A stretch of DNA of 64,000 bases. Source: Zonotrichia leucophrys gambelii (lineage: Eukaryota > Chordata > Aves > Passeriformes > Passerellidae). The position numbers and the translations under genes are program-made. Where the stretch lies: NCBI RefSeq assembly GCF_028769735.1, contig NC_088171.1, positions 139,521,917 through 139,585,916 on the forward strand, in the 5' to 3' direction. Shown one piece after another: positions 45,390-58,600 of the stretch. The number at the start of each line of letters is the position of its first letter. Positions within the stretch are counted from its first letter, which is position 1. The notes under the pieces were generated by a model, which saw only the letters and a program-made list of their open reading frames with translations, was not told the origin of the DNA and did not search any database.

Positions 45390-45815
45390 CATGGGCAGGA
45401 TGACATTGGGGCAGCTGTACTCCATGGAGGTCAGTATCAGAGCAGGTGGATCTTTCCTGAAAAAAATAGCTCCCATGAAGAATCCATGCTGGAGCAGATG
45501 TTACTAAAGTACCACAGCTGGTGAAGGACCCATTTTGCAGCAGGTTTGTCCTGAAGAAGGGCCCCCATACGGGAACAGGATAACAGCCTGAGGAAGGAGA
45601 GAAGAATTGTTATGAACTCAATGCAGTGCCCATTCTCCAACCACCCTGCACCCCTTGGGGAGGATGAGGTGGCAGAGAGTAAGAAATGAAAAGGTGAAGA
45701 AAAGCTTGGGGAAGAAAAAGTGTCTAGGGGAAGGTGCTTTTGCCTTCCAAATCTATTTGTCAATGAATTTAATTAATTTCCATGATGTCTAGGCTGTTTT
45801 TCTCTTAATGGCAGA
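45390..45815 (+). mobile_element. LTR family A, right half of interrupted copy
   Basis: Begins with the second CATGGG and resumes the host element. It contains loosely repeated units of the form CC-ATG-AG...CATGCTGGAGCAG (about 45422-45500), then CCACCCTGCACCCCTTGGGG, AGGATGAGGTGGCAGAGAG, AAGCTTGGGGAAG, GTCTAGGGGAAGGTGC and AATTTAATTAATTTCC. The last blocks correspond to the zone around the polyadenylation signal in the copies at 61793-62457 and 10845-11073, but here the AATAAA is degraded to CAATGAATTT. Similarity ends around 45815, so the final 150 bases of the family are missing or unrecognisable. Confidence 0.75.
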
Positions 45816-48800
45816 AGCATCAATTGTTCTTCATATCTTTACTCAGTTACTGTCTTTTTTCATTTTTTTTCGCTTCTTGTCCTACTACAGAAAGGGATTA
45901 AGTCACTAGATGAATGTCTGGCAGTCAGTGAAGGCCAACCTAGCATATGAAAATATGATAGGGTAAGTTATCCCTAAAAGCATTTGGATGCAAATACAGT
46001 AAAATATTACATTATTTTAAAAATAATTTCTTTATAGATTTCACTGTGTGTGTGTAGTACTTGCAGGCCCATTTTCACCCTCACAAGACCTTCCTGACGT
46101 GATCTTTCTTAGTTTACCTGTTGCTCTATTAATTATTTCATATATTTTTAGTTGCAATACAGCATGTCCAATTAATTAGCCATTAAATAATCACAGGGTA
46201 TCGGCAGTGGGTAGAAAACAAGTTTGAGTGACCTAAAGTAGCTAATTCTTCACCATAGGATGATATCTGAGGGCAAAATGGTGACCTGTGCCCTGGGAAT
46301 TATTTTACTTCCCAGATAAACTGTGTTTTCCTCCAATTAAAATGTAAAGCAACTATCTTGTTTCTTCCAATATGTGTTCAAAATACATGTACTTTGTCTT
46401 GCATATTTGAATGTAAAGTAGTGGCACAAGAGAAATCACTTATCTATTTTTCAAAGGAATCTACTATTCCTATCATAGTGAGTGTACTATTCTTTAGGGA
46501 ATTGCTAAATGGGTTAAAAAGACAGCAGGAAGTTTTTTGCCAACATCTTTATTAAAGGCAAGAGAATTCATATAGCTTAATCCAATTACTCAAAGTACTC
46601 AAACATTGTGCAATGAGCAAGGGAATGTACCAAGGGATACAATTCTGGTTTCATTATTTAATTGTTTCTGCCTTCAGCTAGTATCTAAGTAAATTTAAAA
46701 ATTATAAAAAGGGTTCTTATTAACAACACTAGATACAGAGGTTTAAGATATAGCTATCTCAAATAGCAGTAGCTAACTTAGTATAAATAAAACTCCAAAA
46801 TCCTTTAAAATAGCACCTCATCCATTGGTTAACCCAAAGTGGCTACAAGATTTTACATTTAAAGTTTATTCATTCCTTTTTCTCTGAAAATTGATTAATT
46901 TTAGTTGGATATTAATAAGAGAGAGAAGCATGTATCCATGAAGAAAATACTTAAAAGATCCCATTAATTTCATATTTTATACAAAAGGCATCTTCCAGTT
47001 TCCCTAAATGTAAGAGGCTAGACTATGTGCTTTTAAAATCTATAAAGTAATTTTAATAAGAGAATAACATATACTTATTCTTTACCATAATAATAAAACA
47101 AAATGTAATTTACCAAGAAAACATTCAATTAGAATGTGGAGGGTTGATCTTGGCATATTTTCATCATACCGAGTGGGTGGTGTACCTTGACTCAGAGGTC
47201 TAATTCTAAAGGGAAAAGGCAAGCAGTTTCAACTCTTGGCTAGTAGAAATAAAGTTACAGCTCCAATCTTCTGCCTTTTTACTTAATCCCTATTAGTTAG
47301 TTAGTTCATGATGCAAAAAGGTATTTCTTTACAGTGTGCTTTTACTTGAAATATAAGTGTACCAAATTAGGTACAAGATTTTGCAGAATACCATCTTCTC
47401 CAAAAACCTGAGGTAACAGACATATTAATTTAAGAATATTGAGTGGTCTGTGTTTATTTCTTATGTACAATTTTGCTTCAGAGATGAATAAAGTTCTGTC
47501 TGAAAAATCTGCAGAGGCAGATTTTTCAAAGTTGAATCATTCAGTGATTAACAAAATAATCACACTTTTTTTTTCTTCTGTGTTCAATAATCAGCTGTAA
47601 CTTTACGGCTGTTTTAGAAAACTATATATAAAGAAAACGGCTTTGTACTTTCAGGTTTGCTGCTTCATCTCTTTTGTAACAATATTGTTCTTGTACACAG
47701 CATTTTTCTCTTTAAATGACAATTTGTTTCGAAAAATTCTAAAGAATTTTGCATTTTACAAACTTGACCTTTATTATTGCCACTAGGAGAACAAAATTAA
47801 GTTTCATTAGCATTTTTTTTCTGGCAAGGACCTTCAAACAGCAGTTTAAAGAAATTGATTGAGTAGGTATGCACAGATGTATAGCACAAGATAAAGCACT
47901 TTTCTTTACAGCAAACAATAGGACCTTAGTGGCACTGATCTGGTGCAGCTCTCACTAATGGACCTGTCACTATTCTTACTTTTTTTTTTTAAGTCCATCC
48001 GTATTTAAAAAAAAAGTGAAATCCTTCTCCAATTTCTATGGCCAGAATAAAGTTAATGTTAAATAAATAGTTGTCTAAAAGAATAGATTCTAGAGACATC
48101 CTACACAAAAGCGTATCTAATATCTGCTGCTGAAAAACAATAAATTACTAGCAAATGATAATGAAGTAAGAGATATTGTTGGGTTCTTTCAGATATCTAC
48201 TAAAGACATTATTGTACTGAAAAATGTCAGAAAAAAATGAAAATTTAAAAGCTAGAAACAACATGAAAACAGTGCTCATGGAGTCTTAGGAATATAAAAT
48301 TTTGTCTCACATTTTCAGAATGAAATTATCCTACAACATCTTATAAAACTTGATTAATGATGCCGAAGATCTAGGAAAAATTACTGATAAAATATTAGTT
48401 TGCAGCTGAAGGATGAGAATCAAAAAAAATAGTTTTGATAACATACCTAATTGCTCTAGTGTTTCTGCCTGTAAATACCTGCTAAAAGGTGCACAACAGG
48501 CAGGGAAAACACCAAAGAAATAGCAAATATTGATCACTATCAGAAAGGAAGACTTTTTTGGAGGATGTGCCATATTTGAAGTTCCTAAATATTTGTAAGT
48601 GCAGGATCACAAGAGGGTAACCTCTTAAGTTTTATTTCCTTTAAAATACTGTACCAGAAGCTCCAGAGAAACACAGAAAAGCTGAGTGCACATGTTTTGA
48701 TGTTGCATGAGTGTTTACTACATACTTACCAAAGCAAACAGGCTGTTCACCTTGCTCAGACTGTGCTGTTGCAGTGTTTAACCTTATTTGCACCTTGTCT

Positions 48801-49593
48801 CCTTAAGCAGTCTCTGTGAGGTCTGTAAACCATTTCTGCAGCATGTGAGGAGTCAGTTAAGCAGACACTTTCTGAGGTATCATACACATGTTTCACATCT
48901 GAGGAAAGAGCAAGGCAAAGCTCTCATCCACCACTTTTCTTTTTCTCGTGCTTCTGCTGTTCTGCACTGATGTTTGGAGCACACACAGCCTTGCAGATGG
49001 GACAGGGATAACATTTCACTAACCTAAAGGCCTGTCTTGATAGACTTTTTTCAGCCATGTTATCTTTACATTTTCTATAATGTTTTTCATAAATATATGC
49101 ACATACACAAATATCTGCATATTCATCTCACACTCTTAAAGCAGTTCAGGTAATTTTCCTACTAGGTCTTAACATTAGGAACACTGATTTCATCTTGGAA
49201 AAAGAAAGTGCCTCTTGCAGCACTAGGAATGCATTAGTTTTATCTGTCTGTAAATGTGTTATGGGCTCTGGATAAATACTGGCCTTCTTGACCACATAAA
49301 TCACTTTTAATGGAAAGTTTCATTAAGAGAAGGAAGTAAAAATTCTATTAATTTTAAAATATTTTATAAATAAAAGGTAGTACTTTTTTCTTACATTTCC
49401 ATCATTTATTGAATGAAAATAAAAAAAATAAAAATAAATAAAATAAAAATAAATAAATACAAAAAATTATACTTCATTATCCTGTAAATTTTTCCATGCC
49501 AAGGTGTGAGAAATGCATGTCTTGCTTCCTGACTCGTGTTTACATAAAAGGTTGGACTATGATAGGAGTCTTGGATACATTTCAAGTGAAGAT
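45816..49593. other. AT-rich DNA, no gene recognised
   Basis: No gene or identified transposon. A stretch rich in TTAATTA and TAAT motifs at about 46130-46210 has the look of a conserved non-coding element but is unproven. The A/T-only simple repeat at 49415-49468 is annotated separately. Confidence 0.55.
49415..49468. repeat. (AAAT)n-type simple repeat
   Basis: About 50 bases consisting almost only of AAAT and AAAAAT units, ending AAATAAATAC. A 105-codon minus-strand frame reads through it with a Phe/Ile-rich tail, which is an artefact of the repeat. Confidence 0.9.
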
Positions 49594-49690
49594 GCAGCCT
49601 GGTCCAGTGGAAGGTTCCCTGACTATGGCAGGGCAGTTGGACCTGGATGATCTTTAAAGTCCCTTCTGACCCAAACCATTCTATGATGCT
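49594..49690 (+). mobile_element. CR1 LINE 3' end fragment
   Basis: The blocks GCAGCCTGGTCCAGTGGAAG, GTTCCCTGACTATGGCAGGG, CAGTTGGACCTGGATGATC, TTTAAAGTCCCTTCTGACCC and AAACCATTCTATGATGCTGT make up the standard bird CR1 tail. It is the same tail type as the minus-strand copy at 21859-21952. Only the 3' untranslated end is present. Confidence 0.92.
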
Positions 49691-52600
49691 GTCAAGATGT
49701 GTAAACACTTTCAACTGATTCAAAGTGAAATACTTTCAATTACTTTTTAATACTTTTCAATACTGCTTTTAGGGCAGGTCATAATTAAAATTTACAGATT
49801 TATATACAGCTATTTTCCCTAAATCTTTTCCAATTTAATAATAAAAAAGATTCTCCATTATGCATTCTCTCCTGGTGTTTTTTCTCTTAAAGCATTGGAA
49901 TCCTGTGAACCACTTGTTTAATTTGCAACCAAGAACATCTTAAAATATATTATAAAGCCAGAAAACTTCTGGTTCTGTAATGATTCCCATATTTTCACAC
50001 CTTTTTAGTAGTTTCTCTGTTGAAAGTCATAAATTCGAGAAGACAAATTTGCCACCAGTAACAAAAGCTGCAAAGGAGTGAATTATATATAATTTTTGAA
50101 GAATATATTTCAACATTTGAAATGTTATTGGGTTTTGATTAGAAATTTTTGTGCCAGAAATCACTGAAGAAGATAAGATGAAAATTTTATCTACTATTTT
50201 ATCTACTATAGACCTGTTCTTTAAAGCCAACAAAAAACCCTAACTTTTCGATATTCATTCTTTCTTTTTGTTTTGTTTTTTTTTTTTTTGATTGTATGCA
50301 TGACCTGCAAAATACAATAAATACTGAACCACAAAAAGCTTACAGGTTATCTGAAATGTCAGTGCTTGCTATAAAAAACTAGAAAAAAACCCCAAAAATA
50401 ACACAGTATGGAGGGATTAGGAGAATTAACAGAATAGCAATATAAAGTTTTTCACAAAATGAAATTTCTATTCCTACAGAAAAGAGCTCAATTTATAATA
50501 TTAACATTCAGAGGATAAATCTTGGAAACATAACAGTTAGTTTTCAAAAATGACAGTTTAATACACAGAAATGTTAAACATGACCTAAAAAATTAAAAAC
50601 TATTCTACAGTCTTGAAAATTAAAGAATGCACAGAGAAGGACAAGAAAATATGCAATATTTTTCATGTGAATACAGATTAGTAGTCTAGGATTTTTTACT
50701 TTGGCAAACATAAGAAGCAGAAGATATAGGTCTGTTCATTGAATAAAAAATATAGGCAGTGATGACCCATTTTTTCATAATTCAAGGATTGTCAGGCAGT
50801 CAGTAATATCAGGCCGAGCACTGGCACAAAAGGAAACACTTTCCAAAAAACATCTAATTAATTATGAAATTTATTGGACATAAAATATTCTGGAGATCAA
50901 AAATGTAAATGTGTCCAAAATCAATCAAAATCTTAAACAGAAAAGTTTTCTCTCTTGTTATTTAACAGGATAGTCTAAGTCCTGCTATAACTGAGACCTT
51001 TAAGAAAATGATGAAAGTTTTTATTTTTACATATTTTACTATTGCATTTTTTCCTAAATGTTTTCAAATGGCTTTCAGGGAGAAGGCCTGAGTGATCTTT
51101 GGCTTGACCCAAAAATCCATGCAGTGCTATTCAATTCTTATTTTCTTTTTTGCCTTTTTTTGTCAGAGATCTATGATGAAAATTTCTTAACTCTTTTAGA
51201 AGCTTCATTGCAGTGTCTCAGGTTACCTATCAAAATTTGAGATGACTTAATAATAATTTGAGTCTACTTCTTTCTTCTTTTTTTTACATTACACATGTAA
51301 AAATACTGTACACATACAGTGTCTTAATACTGTATTTTAACAATAAAGAAAAGAACAATTATTTCCACAGAACTTCAAAAAGATGAGTGGAATAAATGAA
51401 TGTTCATTGTATTTTTATTCTCAATAAAAGGTGTATAAAAATACCTTCATTTATAGCTATATCCATACATGTGGACTAACACTGACTTTAACTCTTTTTA
51501 AGTAAAAAAAAATATAAGAAACTTCTTTTGGTTATTGCAGTTATTTGCTATTTGCTTACTCAGAAAGTATGATTAATTGGAAAATTCACTTTATTTTTCA
51601 AATTAATTGAATTTGAGACTTTCATTAAAAAATACAAAAGATAATCAAAGTTTTTAGTGTTCTGCTTCCCTCCTTAATGATATTTTCGTGTCACAAAAAA
51701 TTATGGGTCTCACTCCTCATGCTGAACCACAGGACAAAATGCTGCTGAGGTGGTACAATGCAGATCCATTCAGTGTGACTGCAATAACTCCCAGAAAGGA
51801 CCACATTGACAAAGATACTGAGTTTTCCAGAATATTATTCCATGCACAGTAGTTAAACTGCAAATTGACTTTGGCTTCCAATTCTATATGTAGAAATGTA
51901 AGAAAAGAGAACAATAAACATGGGAGTGGTAAGAAACTTTTTGGTATAATTTCATGTGCATATTTACCCCAATGTCTTGTCTTCTGCATGCAGTACCTGA
52001 ATATCTCAGAAGTCATAAAATTAAGAGCAAAAAGTAATGGAAAACCCAGGATAAGTCACTTTATCATTTATATGGAACCAATATGTATCTACACTGTAAT
52101 TAAGACATGTCTGGAGATTTTTTTAAGAGTTGCTGAGATCTCAAGTATGCAAAATAAGCTTTTCACTTCACAAAAGTCAATATTTCAATTAAAATTCAAG
52201 AGGACTTTCAGAGAATTCCATTGTGACCAATTAGTTAGGTTTAGTTAAAACTTAAAGTCTACTACCTTTCTTTTGCTAGTACAGAGAATGATGAGACATC
52301 ACTGATTAAATGGGTGTCAGATAAGAATGACATATATGTTAAACGAATTCACAGCAAGAAAGAAACCTTTCCAAGGATACAAAAACTCTACCGATGCAAT
52401 TAATTAATTTGAAGTTATATTTGTTACACTACTGCTTTAGTACTCTAAAATTATATAAAAGAAATATCAAAAATAAAACAAAAAAATTACTTTTCCAGTG
52501 AGTAAACTTTCTAAGGAGCACTTTGAGAAAAGGAACCAGGAACAGCTGATCCAAAATATGAGAAAAAAGGATTGCCAATCAAACTTCTTCATGTGAGTAT

Positions 52601-55600
52601 AAATTATATAAATGATAACTTAACTTATAAATACATGTAAACATTTTTCACTACAATGGATTTCTTGCAGCTCAGTGTTCAGAAAGGCATTATAGATTTC
52701 TAATATACATATAAAACATAATATTCTCTTGGTACTGAGCACAATAAGTGTATCAGCACTTCAGTAACCAGGAAAACAGCCAGAGTGGCATTTCAGGGAG
52801 ATTTGTCATCTCATGTAAAAATGAAACCAGAAATCACTATTCATATATTTACCAAATGGAAGCAATAATAAACTTTCACATCCTCTGGAGCAGAAATCAT
52901 GTGAGGATGTCTTTGCTTGTCCAGAAAACACAAGTAAATCAATCGAAGAAGAAAACATATTGTCATGGCACCCTAAAACTCTGCTGATGTTGTTATTCAA
53001 GAGTTAAAAATTATATACCCATACAGAAAAATTGAGAACCTATACTTCCAGCAAATGATTTTAAAAAGGGTGAAAAGTGTGAAACGAACCCTTCATAATC
53101 TGTCATTGATAAAGTAGCAGAACTGGGCCTTTCAGCATTAATGTCAGGCAGTAAGGGGCAGGAGGGTGAGGGGCAGGCAGTAGAAATGGGCCTAGAGATT
53201 ATTTTCTGGACTCTGGAGACTTCACAGCAGCATTGAGAAAGATTTCTTGCATGCAACAGATTGAGCCTCCTGGTAAATGGTAGGTATATATGTCTCTACA
53301 AGCAGAAGAGAGTAAGGTCAAATGTACAAATACTTTTTAAAAAAAAACCTGTAAGTATCCTCAGTTTTAAGAAATTTTAGGTTGAACCAATAAGCCAATA
53401 AATTTATCTCCCTTTGAAAGCTGGATCCAGCAGTCCTTTGGAAAATCTTGCCCAGGGGACTTGACACAGAACTGAGATGTTTATCTTACACTACAGTTCA
53501 GTCATTGACATGTAAAAGAATGATAAACTCATACTACAATTTCTTTTCATTCTTAGGAAAAAAGTTACAGACAATCTGCATTAAGACTCTGGATCTATAT
53601 TTGGATCTGTAGTAAACCTTGCCTCAAAGCCTGCTTAAATATTTTATGATCATTTGCATAAGGATGTGGTCAGCCATGCCTTGGTGGCAAAGCCACAGCA
53701 ACTTGGCAGTGAGGCTTGGTAAGCTAATTTGGTTTGTATATCCATCTATATATTTGTCTCTGTCCTCAGGACTGCTCTACCAGTAAAATTATTTTAATAA
53801 TCTAGAAGAAGCAATTTATTCCTAATAGCAGCTATAAAGTATCTTAATAAATATTGCCAAGTATTAGAAAGTCTGAGTCATTACTGAGAATAACTTTGTG
53901 TGACCTATGATTGCAACTTTTAATTAAACTCTCTCCATATTAACAACATTATCTTGCACCATATTTCTGCCCATATTTTATTTTAATGACTTGTATGAAT
54001 CACATTATGCAAATTTATTAGAGATGCAACTTGTAATGACCAATGAAGTGTTCTGACCAAAATCATTTTTTTCAATTGACTGTCTCCTTGCATTAAGGTA
54101 ATGCCTAAGTCTTCTGTTTTCCAGGCTGAATGAGCACAATTCTCTCAGACTTACTCTTTGCCACATTTACAAAGGCAAAAAATAAAGTGAAATTGTAGAA
54201 AAAAACTGAGAGCATCAACTATTCAGTGGAAACATCTGAAGTGAAAGAAATAGCACAAGAAATGTAAAAATGGGATTTCAGATCACCTGAAGTTCATGCA
54301 CTGCCTGTAGCTAGATCCGCAGTTTGTCTCATTCCAGACCAATATAAATATCACTTGGAGCTTGTCTTGCAACCATTCCCAGACCACTTTAAGCCTCATG
54401 GAGCAGCCTGATGAAAGAAAAGAAATTTGATCTTGAGAGATTTGAACAGTGTGAAAGACTCCTAAGAAGTTTAACACAAATGAGGAGAGTAGACAGAGTG
54501 CATTAACTTACTGAGGTCCTGGAGATAATTTAAATGCTCATCCCACTTCCACAAGTTCCGGAATGGGAGGTGAGGCCAAACAGGTTTCTGTCACATAGTG
54601 ACACATAGAGGTATTGTCATTTTGTATAGCCAGATAGAGTACAGAGTGATCCATTCAACACCATCACCAAATATGACTAGGTTGGGAATTCCTTCTTCAG
54701 GATCACTTGATACAGGTTCAAGGAGGAATTTACATTTCAAGAAACCTGAAAATATTTTTGTGCACATCAAGTAGGATAAATAAAAAATATTTAAAAGTAC
54801 ATGGGAAATGAGTTTGTGAGGTGCCAAAAAATGTTTCCCTGTAATACGGACACGGAATCTCTTCTGGAAAAATACTGAGAGATTTAGAAAATGGTGGCCC
54901 AAGTGCACAAAGTAGTGGTAAAGAGAAAAGGCAAAAGGGAAAGATCTCTCTTTTCTGGAGTCTATGTTGTCTTCCCTTACAGTGGTGAAAAGCTTTCATT
55001 GATAGTTTTTTGTTAATAACTTCTGTTCCTTGGCATTCATGCCTCTGGTGGTAGTCCTTCGTGTATTGCTCTGGCAATAGTTTCTCACCATGGCATCTTA
55101 CACAGGGAACTAAAAATACTTCCATTTAACTAACTTTTCCAAGGTTACCAAGCAACACATACACAGTGAGAATTAAAAGTAAGAAAAGGAATTCAAAATA
55201 TTTTTAATACATAATTTGAATGGGTAATGTTGACCTTTTTACCTAGTCAAGTGCACTGTTTTAAGTAATTCAGTATTGTCATCAGTCATTTTGAAGCTTC
55301 ATATTTTCATGCACTATCATTTGCAAAAATGAGTAATTGTTCTATACATCTGTAGTTCTAAAAGGTTCTTTTAAAATATTGAATATGTTTCTGAAGTATA
55401 TTCTCCTAAGAGCTGCATTAAGAGATGAAGCTTTAAATTTAATATTATAAAAACATAAATGTCTCTAAAACAGAAAATTATTCTCACACTTAAAACTATT
55501 TTTAAATAGAAATGGGTTTTGAAACAAAAGGATACTAAATGCAAAAAACCTATGACCTCAAAATAATCAATGGAATATTCTTGAAGGATTAGTGATTATT

Positions 55601-58600
55601 TCCCTCAAATTATCCCTGAAATTCTCATGAGAGGGTCACAGAAACCGCACGAGAAAGCACATCAATTTAAAGAAGTAATATCTAAGGAATTCAGATTTCC
55701 AGTTAGAAAAAATTACATAAGTATGCATAACTGAAGGGTGAAATGCCCCAGTGAACATAGTTTAGAAGTATCTTCATCACAGAAACTTTATTCTTTCAGC
55801 CCCCAGACAGGCCCATCTTTCTCTCAGAGATGTTCTCTGTACTTATAACTAGGAAAGGTAACAGCTTCTTTAACCTACTTACAAGACAATGAGCTTTCAA
55901 TTTCCCAAAAGCACATTCCAGAGTCCTTTAAAACATTCCTTCAGCCAAAATTAAAGAGGAGGCATGGGGGAACACTGGAACTATAAACACCCATGAGAGG
56001 TGACCTGAGGAACAAGCCTTTAATTAGTGAAAACACACAGGTCCCTGAACAGCTGAGCTTCTCACCCCAAATGCCCTCACACTGGAGGATGAACATACAG
56101 CCATGTCAGTCTGCACAACCTTCTTTGAGTAAACTCAGACCTGTGTCACTTGGACACCACAACCTGATAAACCTCAGCCCATTGTGCACGATACTCAACC
56201 ACCAGCAAGCACATCCCAACTCCACATCCCAGTTTTGAAGTTACTGAGAGAAAGGAAACAGCACTCCAGTTAAATTTAACCTTTTCCATGTGATGACCTT
56301 ACTTGCAAGTAATTTATGTGCGGAGCATTGAGGTAGCCTGTCTCCAGAGGGGATCTGGCCCTGGGAGTGACCATGGCACCACAGCAAGTGTCATTCTCCC
56401 ATTGAAGTTATTAAAGGCTCTGCCAGTGATTTTACATGACATCAGAAATGTGCTCTTGATAAAGACCTGCGGTGTCTACAGTTCAACGAAAACATCTGGA
56501 TAAACTGCAGCTGAAGAGACATGTATTTTCCAGATCAATTCGGTTAACATTTGCCTATTTTCAAGGCATCAGGTTTTACACTGAAATATTTGATGTTTAC
56601 ACCAGAGCAAGTAGCACAATTTTTTGAGTATTCAAATAATTTTTAAATATTTTATTATCCATCTAATATAGAAAAACTGAGCAATTCAAAATGAAAATCT
56701 CTATTAAACCAGAATCTGAATCAGTCCTAATGGTGAATATTCAGCGGTTTGCTTAACTCCATATTATAACCACATGTTTAGGAAATACACTCAGCTAATG
56801 AAGATAGCTATAAGAGCTGCATCTTTTCCAATGAAATGACAGTTTCTACATAATTTTAGTAGCTGTACAAAGAATCACCTCTCTTTAGCAAGGTTTGGCT
56901 GTCAAAAAAAGAAAAATCAGCTTTTGTCACAATAAAAGGTTATTAAAAGACATTCGATTGCCGTAATTAAAATGAGCCTTGCTTATGTGAGGATGAGGGA
57001 GTTTGAACAATCTCATTTTCTATTTGTTTGCTGTACCTAAGTGAAGTGATAATTAGCTAGGAAATATACAGAAACAAAACTAATCCAGGCAAAGCTTCCA
57101 TACACAAGGGACACCTTGTATCAGGCTTTATCAGTATCACTCACTGTGATACTGACTGAGCTACAAAAAGCCAAATTCTAAAATACATAAGTGACCTTGA
57201 AAAAACTGTCTTGTCTGGCTAGAATTTACACCCTGAAAGCATGCTTCTGCAGCTGGAAAAAAACATCTGCCCCAAATGCATATATTTATACTATGAATCA
57301 GGCACTAATATCTCAAAAATATGTTAACTTAGTCTAAAAAAATAGTCAAGATTTCAATGGTAGCTCCTTCCTCAGTTGATAATAATAAGTATTAAGAGAA
57401 AAATAGCCAATTAAACATACCTAGAAAGTGACACTTCCATGATCTTCTATACAAGCACAACTAGTTGTTAAGTGCAACAAAGATGATCGTAGTGGAAAGG
57501 CACATATTTTTCTTCTAAACTTTGTAATGATTGCAGTGAGAGATAGATTGAAAATACTTATACGTAGATGACTATCTGGATGTCTTCTGTGACCAATTTG
57601 GGTTGTGTCACAGAACTGAAACTCACTGTTCATTTTTAACCCATTTGAGGGCAAGTTAATTAGCAAGCCCTGTTTAAGAGGAGAATTCTCTATAGCTGTC
57701 TCAATGAGCATATTAAGATGTGTAGACACAGACATACATGCACACACACATATAAAATTGGAGTAAATAATTAAAATTGAGTTTAATCAAACATGAAAAA
57801 AAAAATCCCTCTGAAGAGCTTAAACCCTCTGGAACTAAGTTTTGCTTTGGTGGAGAAAGCTATCACTGTCAGAATAAAGGTGATTTTTATATAGATTGTG
57901 TTGAAGGTTTTCCAGCATATTTAATCTCAATTATAGTTTCTTTTGAAATAGCTAAATTTTTTCCAATTAAAGCCATTAGCTCATGATGCTCAGGGGAACA
58001 CAGTATTGTTTCTTTAAAAAGTTAATTTCTATGGTAATAAACTGTAATCTTTCCCAGGACTTCTACAGAATCTGTTGTAATGAAAAATGATTGCATTTAA
58101 AAGCATTTTTATATCACTGTGATGATTTACATTACATTTTAGTACTTTTCTCCCTGAGTAAGAAAACTGCATCTATTCAGAAATATATCTTCTTGGTTTG
58201 TTTGACTCTCTTTTTTGTCAGCTAACCAATCCGCTACATTGGAAACTGCTAATTTCTGGTTGGCTGGAGAAAAAAATTTCTCCCCCTCAGTTCTATTTTT
58301 CTTTTCTTGATATTAGCCTGAAGAACTTCCAATAAGATTCCATAATTTATCTTACTCTTTGTTTTAATATATGCTATCGTTACAATATAGTTGCTTTTAT
58401 GTCTACATACAGATGTTCCATTTATACAAAACTATCACAAAGCTATTAATAATGTTAAAATGGGCTGATTGTATAATGACATTTCTTGTTTTTCTCTTCA
58501 TCTAGTAATTTTATATTATTAATATTCATCTTTTTGTTCTGAAACAAAGAATAGTTAATGCATTCACTGTTTCCTTATTTTGTGGTTTGGAAGATCATGT

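Noticed and set aside
44974..45524. Open frames of 138 and 126 codons on opposite strands
   Set aside because: Both lie in the solo LTR and its junction with the host repeat. LTRs do not encode proteins here, and the frames cross element boundaries.
54730..55125. 131-codon minus-strand frame with several cysteines
   Set aside because: Cysteine spacing fits no known zinc-binding or secreted domain, and the frame has no supporting context.
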